Counted from the first letter of the stretch, positions 1 through 7,734 are shown. The stretch is DNA of 64,000 bases from Klebsiella quasivariicola (GCF_002269255.1 NZ_CP022823.1:1612001-1676000); one strand, 5' to 3'. Numbers and translations: made by a program. The notes: generated from the sequence alone by a model not told the origin.

Positions 1-1
1 G

Positions 2-802
2 ACCTGCCGTCGAATCCTGGAGATGCCTTATGTCCATCTGCGCGGATTGCATATGCACGTAGGTGATCAGGTACCTGAATCAGAACCGTTTGCGAAAGCC
101 ACAAAAGTTCTGGTGGACGAGTCTCGTCGTCTGGAAGAAGTGTTAGGCATTAAGTTTGATTTGATTAATGTGGGCGGCGGTATTCCAGTTCCTTATAAAT
201 ACGATGAAGAAAACGGTGACCCACTTAAAGACAATATGTATGCCGGGATCACCGCGCAGGATTTCGCGGATGCGGTGATCCGCGAGGTGCATAAATGGCG
301 TACTGACGTTGAAATCTGTATTGAGCCAGGACGCAAAGTCACTGGATCCGCTGCGGTATTGCTAACAGAAGTTGCCTGTGAAAAGCGTAAAACAAACTAT
401 GACCTTGATGGCAATGTGGAGTGTCACGTTGAATGGAAGTTTGTCGATGCGGGGTACAGCATTCTGTCCGATAGCCAGCATTTCGACTGGTTCTTCTATG
501 TATACAATGCCTCCCGAATGACCGAGTCCCATGATGCATGGATCAAGCTTGCCGGCCCTCTGTGCGATGGTGGTGACTATTTCCATATGGGCGTTAAAGG
601 CGAAGAATTCCTGATGCCGAAATCCACCGCGCCTGGCGATATTATCGCGTTTCTTGATGCCGGGGCTTATACCATTGAAAGCCAAACTGTCTATAACAAC
701 CGCCCGCGTTCTGCCGTGGTGATGATTGATAAAAATGGACAGGACCGTTTAATTCGCCGGGAAGATAGTTACGAAGATATGGTCAAGTACGACCTTTATT
801 AA
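2..802 (+). CDS. dokD: D-ornithine/D-lysine decarboxylase-like protein, 5' truncated by window edge
   Basis: C-terminal two thirds of a fold-III PLP decarboxylase (diaminopimelate/ornithine decarboxylase family). The frame is open from base 2, so the true start lies outside the window; the ATG at 23 is internal. Visible family marks are the phosphate-binding glycines (GGGIP), EPGRK, the active-site PLCDGGD around base 557-577 and the terminal DAGAY...YNNRPR barrel segment. The PLP lysine would be in the missing part. The order decarboxylase, permease, racemase-like protein, permease and then ubiX matches what I recall of Salmonella STM2360-STM2357, where the decarboxylase acts on D-ornithine and D-lysine with inversion, giving putrescine or cadaverine. 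Diaminopimelate decarboxylase (LysA) is the main alternative, but the racemase and permease neighbours fit the D-amino-acid enzyme better. Substrate is inferred. Confidence 0.72.
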   Translation, partial: TCRRILEMPYVHLRGLHMHVGDQVPESEPFAKATKVLVDESRRLEEVLGIKFDLINVGGGIPVPYKYDEENGDPLKDNMYAGITAQDFADAVIREVHKWRTDVEICIEPGRKVTGSAAVLLTEVACEKRKTNYDLDGNVECHVEWKFVDAGYSILSDSQHFDWFFYVYNASRMTESHDAWIKLAGPLCDGGDYFHMGVKGEEFLMPKSTAPGDIIAFLDAGAYTIESQTVYNNRPRSAVVMIDKNGQDRLIRREDSYEDMVKYDLY

Positions 803-804
803 AT

Positions 805-875
805 CTGTGGTTTGGGCTTCAGATAATGACTGAAGCCTCTGGATAACGCGATTCTGCAGGGGCGGTCACGCCCCT
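805..875. other. Intergenic hairpins between decarboxylase and permease
   Basis: The 94-base gap holds two short inverted repeats: GCTTCAG/CTGAAGC around 813-834, and AGGGGCG/CGCCCCT around 857-875 directly upstream of the permease ribosome binding site. Neither is followed by a T run, so they look like mRNA processing or stability hairpins inside an operon rather than terminators. Confidence 0.4.
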
Positions 876-896
876 GAGGGGTAACAGGAGATAGCC

Positions 897-2318
897 ATGA
901 GTAACAATAGTTCTGGCTTACTTGGTATTAAAGACATTGTTTTTATGAATGTCATTGCCATTCTTAGTTTGCGCCAAATACCCAACGTTGCGCCTTATGG
1001 GGCTTCTGCGATGTTATTATGGGTAATTGCCGCATTTTGTCTGTTCTTTCCTCTGGCAATGGTATGTGGCGAGCTGTCCACCGGCTGGCCGAAAGACGGT
1101 GGTATTTTTGTCTGGATTAAAGAGGCGTTTGGGAAACGTATCGCCTGGATTGTGGTGGTTTGTTTCCTGTTTTCATGTGTACTGTTTTTCCCGCTGATGC
1201 TGCAATTCGGTTTTACCGCTCTGGGATATATGATTGGTAATGGTCTGGCAGAGAATAAGGCATTCATCGGCATTGGTTCGGCAGTCATCTTCTGGCTACT
1301 GACGCTGATGAATATTCGCGGTATGGAATGGACGAAAATCATCAACAGCATCAGCGCCTGGTGTGGTGTGTTTATTCCTTCAGCGATTCTAATTGTTCTG
1401 GCGATTGTCTGGCTGCTCACCGGTCATCCGATGCAGACGAACTATGCGAGTGCATCGAACTGGGTGCCTGATCTTGGGCACTGGGATACCATTGTCTTCC
1501 TGTCCAGTATGATGTTCGCTTTTGCCGGTCTGGAGGTCGCACCGATGATCGCCGGGCGTACTCGTAACCCGCAGCGTGATTTTCCGCGGGCGATGGCTGT
1601 TTCTGCCGCCGTCATTGTCGGGATATATATGGTTGGCACCTGGGCGCTGAATACGCTATTACCAGCAGGGAAAACCGATATTGTTGCTGGTGTCATGCAG
1701 GCTATGCATGCTGCAGCCGATACTCTCCATATGCCATGGCTGATTCCGGTGATGGCTATCTGCATGTTTTTCGGCGCATTGGGCCAGATTAACTCATGGC
1801 TGGTTGGCCCTATCTACATGCTTCAGGAAGCTTCTCGTGAAGATAACCTGTTAGGCGATAAAATTGCGCAATTGCATCCGGTCTGGAAAACACCTGCTTT
1901 TGCGCTGATGGTTCAGGCGATTATTGTTACGGTATTGTGCTTCTCAACCTTTATCTCGCCAAGCGTTGCGGCGGCCTACTGGATGCTGACTGCGCTGACC
2001 ACGATCACCTATTTTATCCCTTACCTGGTGATGTTCCCGGCGTTCTGGCGCCTGCGCAAAACACAGCCTGACACACCGCGAAGTTTCAAGATTCCGGGGA
2101 AAGTATTACCTGCCGTACTGCCTGCATTAGGTTTTATTTCTATCGCTTTTGCCGTTGTGTTGCTGTTTATTCCACCATCCCAAATCGATATGGGAGGGTA
2201 TTTCCAGTATGCCGGCAAGATTATTGGCGGAGCATTGCTGGCCATTGTTGTCGCTGAATGGATTTACCATCGCGCTTTGAAACGCAATACACGTATGGGT
2301 ATGGTGAAGGGGAAATAA
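897..2318 (+). CDS. APC-superfamily amino acid permease, glutamate:GABA-antiporter-like
   Basis: A 473-residue polytopic inner-membrane protein with about 12 hydrophobic segments. The N-terminal stretch with QIPNVAPYG and the GELSTGWPKDGGIFVW segment near residues 57-78 resemble the antiporter branch of the APC superfamily (GadC/PotE/CadB-like systems). The start at 897 has a good AGGAGAT site five bases upstream. It lies between a basic-amino-acid decarboxylase and a racemase-like gene and is two bases from the latter, so it probably carries the substrate in or exchanges substrate for the diamine product. AT content is higher than in the core genes to the right. The transported molecule cannot be read from the sequence. 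Confidence 0.75.
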   Translation: MSNNSSGLLGIKDIVFMNVIAILSLRQIPNVAPYGASAMLLWVIAAFCLFFPLAMVCGELSTGWPKDGGIFVWIKEAFGKRIAWIVVVCFLFSCVLFFPLMLQFGFTALGYMIGNGLAENKAFIGIGSAVIFWLLTLMNIRGMEWTKIINSISAWCGVFIPSAILIVLAIVWLLTGHPMQTNYASASNWVPDLGHWDTIVFLSSMMFAFAGLEVAPMIAGRTRNPQRDFPRAMAVSAAVIVGIYMVGTWALNTLLPAGKTDIVAGVMQAMHAAADTLHMPWLIPVMAICMFFGALGQINSWLVGPIYMLQEASREDNLLGDKIAQLHPVWKTPAFALMVQAIIVTVLCFSTFISPSVAAAYWMLTALTTITYFIPYLVMFPAFWRLRKTQPDTPRSFKIPGKVLPAVLPALGFISIAFAVVLLFIPPSQIDMGGYFQYAGKIIGGALLAIVVAEWIYHRALKRNTRMGMVKGK

Positions 2319-2319
2319 T

Positions 2320-3423
2320 ATGTATATGCCAACGCTCAAAATAAATTTACGCAAACTTGAAGAAAATGCGCGTACTGAGAAAGCTTTGTTAGCCAGCAGC
2401 GGTATTGACGTTATGGCGGTCAATAAAGTCTTTGATGGCTGTGTGGAAACTGCACAGGCAGTTTTTGATGGCGGAATTCATGTTATTGCCGAATCACGGA
2501 CTTATAACTTGAAAAAAATCCGGGAGATCGGTTGTACGACTTGTTTACTTCGTAGTCCTTGCCTGAGTGAAATTGAAGATGTCGTTCGCTATGCAGATAT
2601 TAGTTTAAATAGCGAGCCAGCGGTGTTGCGCGCATTATCAGAAGAGGCTCGTCGCCAGGGAAAAACGCACCAGGTTTTACTGATGGTGGACATGGGCGAT
2701 TTACGTGAGGGCATTTGGTTTAGTGAATATCAAAAAATTCTCGATACCATTATCCTTATCAAAACGTTGCCTTGTCTCGATCTGTATGGTCTTGGCACTA
2801 ATTTCAACTGCTATGGCACCGTTCTGCCAACGGTAAAAAATGGCGAGGATTTCCTGGCTCTGGCTTCTCGACTGGAACGAGACAGCGGCTTGACGATTCG
2901 TCGCTTATCTGCGGGTAATTGTACCAGCTATCACCTGCTGGATAAGGGCATTTGGCCGAAAGGGCTGAACCATCTGCGCATTGGTGGGCTACATGAATTT
3001 GGTATCGAATATGTAGAGATGAAGTATCTCAATGAATTTCACCACTCCGGAAAACCTGTAGAGAAAGCGTGCTCGGATATGTATGTGCTGGAGGCCGAGA
3101 TTATCGAGTTAAACAGCAAACCGACGGTTCCGGTCGGCGAGCTGGGAGTGGATGCATTTTTACAGAGCAAAACCTTTACTGATAACGGCATTCGTAAGCG
3201 CGCATTACTGGCATTTGGTCGCCAGGATGTCCCGTCTGATAACTGTGTGCCATGCCATGACAGTATCACCATTCTGGGTCAGACCAGCGATCATACCCTG
3301 GTGGATATCGAAGATTGCCCATTACCGCTGCAGGTGGGGGATGTGGTGAGCTTTGAGCTTGATTACACCGGGCTTTTGATGGCTTGCCAGACCAAAGGCG
3401 TTGCCATGCGATTTATTCGATAA
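2320..3423 (+). CDS. Alanine/ornithine racemase family PLP-dependent protein
   Basis: A 367-residue protein whose N-terminus resembles the TIM-barrel domain of fold-III alanine and ornithine racemases. Lys36 in the segment VMAVNKVFDG sits where the Schiff-base lysine (TKV/NKV motif) is found. Glycine-rich segments at LYGLGTNFNCYG and the C-terminal beta domain complete the family pattern, and the length fits ornithine-racemase-type proteins (about 350-370). The start at 2320 follows AAGGGGAAATA and lies one base after the permease stop, suggesting translational coupling; ATG 2326 is an alternative. With the decarboxylase next door the simplest role is L to D conversion of ornithine or lysine. 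That pairing is inference; racemase activity is family knowledge. Confidence 0.7.
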   Translation: MYMPTLKINLRKLEENARTEKALLASSGIDVMAVNKVFDGCVETAQAVFDGGIHVIAESRTYNLKKIREIGCTTCLLRSPCLSEIEDVVRYADISLNSEPAVLRALSEEARRQGKTHQVLLMVDMGDLREGIWFSEYQKILDTIILIKTLPCLDLYGLGTNFNCYGTVLPTVKNGEDFLALASRLERDSGLTIRRLSAGNCTSYHLLDKGIWPKGLNHLRIGGLHEFGIEYVEMKYLNEFHHSGKPVEKACSDMYVLEAEIIELNSKPTVPVGELGVDAFLQSKTFTDNGIRKRALLAFGRQDVPSDNCVPCHDSITILGQTSDHTLVDIEDCPLPLQVGDVVSFELDYTGLLMACQTKGVAMRFIR

Positions 3424-3428
3424 GCAAA

Positions 3429-3453
3429 ACGCTGCGGGTTTGACCCGCAGCGT
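3429..3453. repeat. Perfect stem-loop between racemase and second permease
   Basis: A 10-bp perfect stem, ACGCTGCGGG (3429-3438) against CCCGCAGCGT (3444-3453), with a five-base loop. No T tract follows on the + strand (AATTCTG), so it is more likely an RNA-stabilising or attenuating hairpin than a full terminator. Confidence 0.55.
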
Positions 3454-3485
3454 AATTCTGACCCCCTATAAAAAAACAGGGAGGT

Positions 3486-4874
3486 ATGATGAGTACCCTG
3501 CAAGAACCCCCTCTGACAGAGCAAACGGGTGGATTGCGCCGTAACTTAAAAAAGCGCCATTTACTGATGATGTCACTAGGCGGAACGATAGGAACGGGTT
3601 TATTTATCGGGATTGCCGAGCCCCTGTACAGCGTTGGGCCTGCTGGCACTCTTCTGGCTTATTTATTAGCCGGTGGGATAATGCTGGCGACGATGATGTG
3701 TCTTGGCGAATTATCGTGCGCGTTTCCTCACTCGGGCTCATTTCAGCATTATGCATTGATGTTTATTCCTCACCCGATATGGAGCTATACCATTGGGTGG
3801 CTGTACTGGTTTAGTTGGGTCTTTTCTCTGGCCGCCGATTTAACCGCTGCAGGTTTTATCGCCCACCATTATTTCCCCTCCATACCCGTCCATAACTTCT
3901 GTCTTTATATTCTCGTTGCGTTAACACTGCTTAATCTTTTTTCAGCGAAGAGTTTTGGTGAGTGTGAATACTGGCTATCGGCTATTAAAGTTTTTGCTAT
4001 CGTGCTGTTTATTGCGGCGGGCGGTGTCATGATCTATTCGTTATCAGGCCATACCGGCTGGCACCCGACATTAAGAACGTCAGAGGGCTGGTTTCCTCAT
4101 GGCGGCTGGCAAATTCTGGTTTGCATGACCATCGTTATCTATTCTTTTCAGGGTGTTGAACTGGTCGGAAATGCGGCTGGAGAAACCGAGTCGCCGCATT
4201 CTATTCTACCGAAAGTTATTCTTGGAATAGGTATTCGGATTATCTTATTTTATGGCCTGGCGATTGCTATTCTGGCGCTGGTTTATCCACGAGATCGACT
4301 CCCTGACGGGCAAAGTCCTTTTGTCTGGGTCTTTTCCCATGTGGGAATTCCAGGCGCGGATACCTTGATGACGTTGGTGATCTTTTCTGCAGCGGTGTCG
4401 GCTGCGAATTCGGCAATTTATGCCAGTTCGCGAATGTTGTGGTCGATGGCTGGCGATCATTTCGCACCGGCTCGTTTCAGCCGGGTAAGCCGCAATGGCG
4501 TCCCGGTGAATGCGATTTTGCTGACTACCGTTTTGGCAATGGTATCAATGCTTACCCGTTATATTTCAGCACAGCAGTTATATCTCTATTTGATCGCCAG
4601 CACCGGGCAGGTAGGGTGTCTGGCATGGATTGTGATTGGCTGGTGTCAGTATCGTTTCCGGCGCGCGGTGGACCGGGGCGAATATCCACGTAGCCTGCTG
4701 CGCTACCGCTCCCCCTTTTTCCCGTGGGTGGCGGTAATAGTGATAGTCACCAATATCGCCATCATCATCGGCACCTGGTTCAGTCAATCCGGGATGTTGA
4801 TTATGCTGATAGAATTGTTATTTATGACCTGCATTATCGCGTCATGGTTTGTATTCAGGCCCATCCTGAAATAG
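3486..4874 (+). CDS. Amino acid permease (AAT family of the APC superfamily)
   Basis: A 462-residue membrane protein with about 12 hydrophobic segments and the diagnostic N-terminal motif GGTIGTGLFIG following a basic stretch (RRNLKKRHLL), as in LysP, AroP, CycA and YifK. GELSCAFPHSGS and WSYTIGWLYW are further family segments. AGGGAGG ends two bases before ATG 3486, which is tight; the adjacent ATG 3489 gives a more usual spacing and may be the real start. It closes the D-amino-acid block and differs in subfamily from the first permease, suggesting an uptake symporter paired with an antiporter. Substrate unknown; a basic amino acid is the contextual guess. Confidence 0.75.
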   Translation: MMSTLQEPPLTEQTGGLRRNLKKRHLLMMSLGGTIGTGLFIGIAEPLYSVGPAGTLLAYLLAGGIMLATMMCLGELSCAFPHSGSFQHYALMFIPHPIWSYTIGWLYWFSWVFSLAADLTAAGFIAHHYFPSIPVHNFCLYILVALTLLNLFSAKSFGECEYWLSAIKVFAIVLFIAAGGVMIYSLSGHTGWHPTLRTSEGWFPHGGWQILVCMTIVIYSFQGVELVGNAAGETESPHSILPKVILGIGIRIILFYGLAIAILALVYPRDRLPDGQSPFVWVFSHVGIPGADTLMTLVIFSAAVSAANSAIYASSRMLWSMAGDHFAPARFSRVSRNGVPVNAILLTTVLAMVSMLTRYISAQQLYLYLIASTGQVGCLAWIVIGWCQYRFRRAVDRGEYPRSLLRYRSPFFPWVAVIVIVTNIAIIIGTWFSQSGMLIMLIELLFMTCIIASWFVFRPILK

Positions 4875-4980
4875 GAACAGGTATCGGGTCTTTTGTACGT
4901 GTAGACCTTAACGCATCATGGTTGCGTCTGACAGAGTAATCCGGCAAAGTGGCCCCAATTATGGCAACAGGGTGGTCCTC

Positions 4981-5565
4981 GTGAAACGACTGATTATTGG
5001 CATTTCCGGCGCCAGCGGCGCCATCTATGGCGTGCGGATGCTGCAGGTGCTTCGGGATGTGCCGGATATTGAAACCCATCTTATCCTCAGCCAGGCGGCG
5101 CGACAGACGCTGGCCATGGAGACCGACTACTCCGTGCGCGACGTACAGGCGCTGGCCGATGTGGTCCACGACGCCCGCGATATCGCCGCCAGTATCTCTT
5201 CCGGTTCGTTTAAAACCGCCGGAATGGTGATTTTACCCTGCTCAATGAAAACGCTCTCTGGCATTGTCCATAGTTATACGGATGGCCTGCTGACGCGGGC
5301 CGCAGATGTGGTACTGAAGGAGCGGCGTCCGCTGGTGCTTTGCGTGCGGGAAACGCCGTTCCATCTCGGTCATCTGCGCCTGCTGGTGCAGGCCGCGGAG
5401 CTGGGGGCGGTGATTATGCCGCCGGTGCCGGCGTTCTACCACCGGCCGCAAAGCCTGGACGATGTCATCAATCAGACCGTCAACCGGGTGCTCGATCAGT
5501 TCGACATTAGCCTGGCAGAAGACTTGTTTACCCGCTGGCAAGGGAGTCCGGATTGCACTAAATAA
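4981..5565 (+). CDS. ubiX: Flavin prenyltransferase UbiX
   Basis: Makes the prenylated FMN cofactor used by the decarboxylase UbiD in ubiquinone synthesis. The 194-residue product starts at GTG 4981 (VKRLIIGISGASG); the frame is open upstream to 4918, but the Rossmann-like GISGASGAIYG motif must lie at the N-terminus as in the family (about 189 residues). The SSGSFKTAGMVILPCSMKTLSGI segment and CVRETPFHLGHLRLL are typical of UbiX flavoproteins. Base composition switches to GC-rich at this gene, marking the right edge of the AT-richer block. The last codons overlap an NtrC-type site for argT. Confidence 0.93.
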   Translation: MKRLIIGISGASGAIYGVRMLQVLRDVPDIETHLILSQAARQTLAMETDYSVRDVQALADVVHDARDIAASISSGSFKTAGMVILPCSMKTLSGIVHSYTDGLLTRAADVVLKERRPLVLCVRETPFHLGHLRLLVQAAELGAVIMPPVPAFYHRPQSLDDVINQTVNRVLDQFDISLAEDLFTRWQGSPDCTK

Positions 5566-5570
5566 GTGCA
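5554..5570. promoter_or_regulatory. NtrC-type binding site 1 upstream of argT
   Basis: TGCACTAAATAAGTGCA is a perfect 17-bp match to the NtrC pattern TGCACY-N5-RGTGCA. It overlaps the ubiX stop codon and lies about 200 bp upstream of the sigma-54 promoter of argT, a normal enhancer distance. Confidence 0.72.
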
Positions 5571-5583
5571 TTGCCTGTACGCT

Positions 5584-5600
5584 CGCGCTGCGATGGTGCA
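5584..5600. promoter_or_regulatory. Weaker NtrC-type site 2 upstream of argT
   Basis: CGCGCTGCGATGGTGCA keeps the right half TGGTGCA exactly and four of six positions of the left half. Its centre is 30 bp (about three helical turns) from site 1, as in paired NtrC enhancers. Confidence 0.45.
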
Positions 5601-5755
5601 AATTTGTCGTTCCGATCAAATCCTCGACATTTATTTTGTCTTTTTGCGCTCAGGCGCTGCGGTTTCGCCAGTAATGCTGGTATCTTCCCCTTTAAGACAA
5701 TCCTGCAACTTAATTTTAACAAATTTAACCCTGTTCCCGGCACGCACCGGGAAGG

Positions 5756-5771
5756 TGGCACAAAAACTGCA
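5756..5771 (+). promoter_or_regulatory. Sigma-54 promoter of argT
   Basis: TGGCACAAAAACTGCA fits the -24/-12 consensus with GG and GC exactly ten bases apart (5757-5758 and 5769-5770). Predicted transcription start is near 5782, giving an mRNA leader of about 50 bases before argT. The upstream NtrC sites indicate induction under nitrogen limitation. Confidence 0.78.
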
Positions 5772-5832
5772 GGATTGATCGGCAATCACCATAACAAGCA
5801 ACGCACCACATCACGACACTTAAGGGTACTGT

Positions 5833-6615
5833 ATGAAGAAGACGATTCTGGCTCTCTCTTTACTCGTGGGAATGAGCAGCACGGCTAGCGTGTTTGCTGC
5901 TCTGCCACAGAGCATTCGCATCGGCACTGACGCGACCTATGCGCCGTTTTCGTCGAAAGACGCAAAAGGGGACTTTGTTGGCTTTGATATCGATTTAGGC
6001 AATGAACTGTGCTCCCGTATTAAGGTGAAATGTACCTGGGTTGGCAGTGATTTTGACTCCCTGATCCCCTCCCTCAAGGCGAAGAAAATTGACGCCATCA
6101 TCTCTTCTCTCTCCATCACCGAGAAACGCCAGCAAGAGATCGCCTTCTCTGACAAGCTTTATGCCGCCGACTCGCGCCTGATTGCTGCCAAAGGGTCGCC
6201 GATCCAGCCGACGCTGGAGGCGCTGAAAGGTAAGCATGTCGGCGTGCTGCAGGGTTCCACTCAGGAAGCCTATGCTAACGACCGCTGGCGCAGTCAGGGC
6301 GTTGACGTGGTGGCCTATCAGAACCAGGACCTGATCTATTCCGACCTCGCGGCTGGTCGTCTGGATGCGGCGCTGCAGGATGAAGTCGCGGCCAGCGAAG
6401 GCTTCCTGAAACAGCCTGCCGGAAAAGATTTCGCCTTTGCCGGCCCATCGGTGAAAGATAAAAAGTACTTTGGCGACGGCACCGGTATCGGTCTGCGTAA
6501 GGACGACGTCGAACTGAAAGCCGCGTTTGATAAAGCGCTGGGCGAGATGCGTAAAGACGGGACCTACGACAAAATGGCGAAGAAGTACTTCGATTTTAAC
6601 GTATACGGCGACTAA
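5833..6615 (+). CDS. argT: Lysine/arginine/ornithine-binding periplasmic protein ArgT
   Basis: Periplasmic receptor delivering lysine, arginine and ornithine to the HisQMP transporter. The 260-residue product has a Sec signal peptide (basic MKK, hydrophobic core, cleavage after VFA at about residue 22) and the family-3 solute-binding fold: IRIGTDATYAPF at the mature N-terminus, GFDIDLGNELC, SSLSITEKRQQEIAFSDKLY and the C-terminal DGTYDKMAKKYFDFNVYGD. It is close in sequence to hisJ, 270 bases downstream, the expected tandem duplication. Assigned ArgT rather than HisJ because it is first after ubiX and has its own sigma-54 promoter. Confidence 0.93.
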   Translation: MKKTILALSLLVGMSSTASVFAALPQSIRIGTDATYAPFSSKDAKGDFVGFDIDLGNELCSRIKVKCTWVGSDFDSLIPSLKAKKIDAIISSLSITEKRQQEIAFSDKLYAADSRLIAAKGSPIQPTLEALKGKHVGVLQGSTQEAYANDRWRSQGVDVVAYQNQDLIYSDLAAGRLDAALQDEVAASEGFLKQPAGKDFAFAGPSVKDKKYFGDGTGIGLRKDDVELKAAFDKALGEMRKDGTYDKMAKKYFDFNVYGD

Positions 6616-6622
6616 GACTGCC

Positions 6623-6655
6623 GCAGGCCCGCACCGCACCGTGGCGTGGGCCTGC
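6623..6655. repeat. Stem-loop after argT
   Basis: GCAGGCCC (6623-6630) pairs with GGGCCTGC (6648-6655) just after the argT stop. There is no T run, so partial termination or 3'-end protection of the abundant argT mRNA is more likely than complete termination. Confidence 0.4.
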
Positions 6656-6671
6656 CGCCATGTTCGTATTA

Positions 6672-6688
6672 TGCACTGAAAAGGTGCA
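6672..6688. promoter_or_regulatory. NtrC-type binding site upstream of hisJ
   Basis: TGCACTGAAAAGGTGCA is a perfect match to TGCACY-N5-RGTGCA, lying in the 270-base argT-hisJ gap, 198 bases before the hisJ start. Confidence 0.68.
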
Positions 6689-6700
6689 TCAAAGACGCTA

Positions 6701-6717
6701 TGGATCATTTCAGTGCA
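6701..6717. promoter_or_regulatory. Second, weaker NtrC-type site upstream of hisJ
   Basis: TGGATCATTTCAGTGCA has a perfect right half and four of six left-half matches, with its centre 29 bp from the strong site at 6672. A further right half-site TGGTGCA ends at 6791. Confidence 0.4.
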
Positions 6718-6885
6718 AATGCAGCCGCTTTTTTGGCTAAAAAATGCATAGTTAAGCGTTTATGATGCAAAAAATCGGCTTTTCTGGTGCATAAATCTTT
6801 GCCCTCAAGGGGCGAATAATGGCACGATAACTGGCGTAAATAGTTCTAATAAACCCGTTAGAATGACAGTCTGTCGAGGATAGTT

Positions 6886-7668
6886 ATGAAAAAACTGGCG
6901 TTGTCTCTCTCTTTAGCGCTGGCACTTTCCAGCGTTTCCACGGTCTTTGCCGCCATTCCGCAAAAAATTCGTATCGGCACCGATCCGACTTATGCCCCCT
7001 TTGAATCGAAGAATGCGCAGGGGGAATTGGTCGGTTTTGATATCGATCTGGCAAAAGAGCTGTGTAAGCGTATTAATACCCAATGTACCTTTGTGGAAAA
7101 CCCGCTGGATGCGCTGATCCCTTCCTTAAAAGCGAAGAAAATCGACGCGATTATGTCTTCGCTGTCGATTACTGAAAAGCGCCAACAGGAAATCGCTTTC
7201 ACCGACAAGCTGTACGCGGCGGATTCGCGTCTGGTAGTGAAAAAGGGTAGCCCGGTAACGCCGGATCTCGCCACCCTGAAAGGTAAGCGCGTGGGCGTGC
7301 TGCAGGGAACGACTCAGGAAACTTACGGTAACGAGCACTGGGCGCCGAAAGGTATTGAAATTGTCTCCTATCAGGGGCAGGACAATATCTATTCCGACCT
7401 GACCGCCGGGCGTATTGACGCCGCGTTCCAGGACGAGGTCGCGGCCAGCGAAGGGTTCCTGAAACAACCTATCGGTAAAGATTACCAGTTTGGCGGTCCG
7501 TCAATTAAAGATGAAAAACTGTTTGGCGTCGGCACCGGTATGGGGCTGCGTAAGGAAGATAACGAACTGCGTGAAGCGCTGAATAAGGCGTTTGCAGAGA
7601 TGCGTAAGGACGGCACCTACGACAAGCTGGCAAAAAAATATTTCGATTTTAACGTATACGGCGAATAA
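6886..7668 (+). CDS. hisJ: Histidine-binding periplasmic protein HisJ
   Basis: Periplasmic histidine receptor of the HisJQMP ABC importer. 260 residues with a signal peptide ending near VFA (residue 22), then IRIGTDPTYAPFESK, GFDIDLAKELC and SSLSITEKRQQEIAFTDKLY, ending DFNVYGE; paralogous to argT along its whole length. ATG 6886 is preceded by GAGGATAGTT. It is followed by a perfect 13-bp stem-loop before hisQ. Regulation: NtrC-type sites are present upstream but no correctly spaced sigma-54 element was found, so a vegetative promoter near 6859-6864 (TAGAAT) is possible. Confidence 0.93.
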   Translation: MKKLALSLSLALALSSVSTVFAAIPQKIRIGTDPTYAPFESKNAQGELVGFDIDLAKELCKRINTQCTFVENPLDALIPSLKAKKIDAIMSSLSITEKRQQEIAFTDKLYAADSRLVVKKGSPVTPDLATLKGKRVGVLQGTTQETYGNEHWAPKGIEIVSYQGQDNIYSDLTAGRIDAAFQDEVAASEGFLKQPIGKDYQFGGPSIKDEKLFGVGTGMGLRKEDNELREALNKAFAEMRKDGTYDKLAKKYFDFNVYGE

Positions 7669-7680
7669 TTCTCACGCCTC

Positions 7681-7711
7681 ACCATTGCGTGTGCGTTTCA
7701 CACGCAATGGT
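7681..7711. repeat. Perfect 13-bp stem-loop between hisJ and hisQ
   Basis: ACCATTGCGTGTG (7681-7693) pairs perfectly with CACACGCAATGGT (7699-7711) around a five-base loop. It lies between the highly expressed binding-protein gene and the membrane genes, where a hairpin can stabilise the upstream mRNA and limit read-through, matching the known excess of receptor over permease. Confidence 0.7.
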
Positions 7712-7734
7712 GAATGACAGACAGGGTAGGCAGC

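Noticed and set aside
4918..4980. Upstream in-frame ATG extension of ubiX
   Set aside because: The 21 extra residues precede the conserved N-terminal flavin-binding strand and have no family counterpart; GTG 4981 fits the known length.
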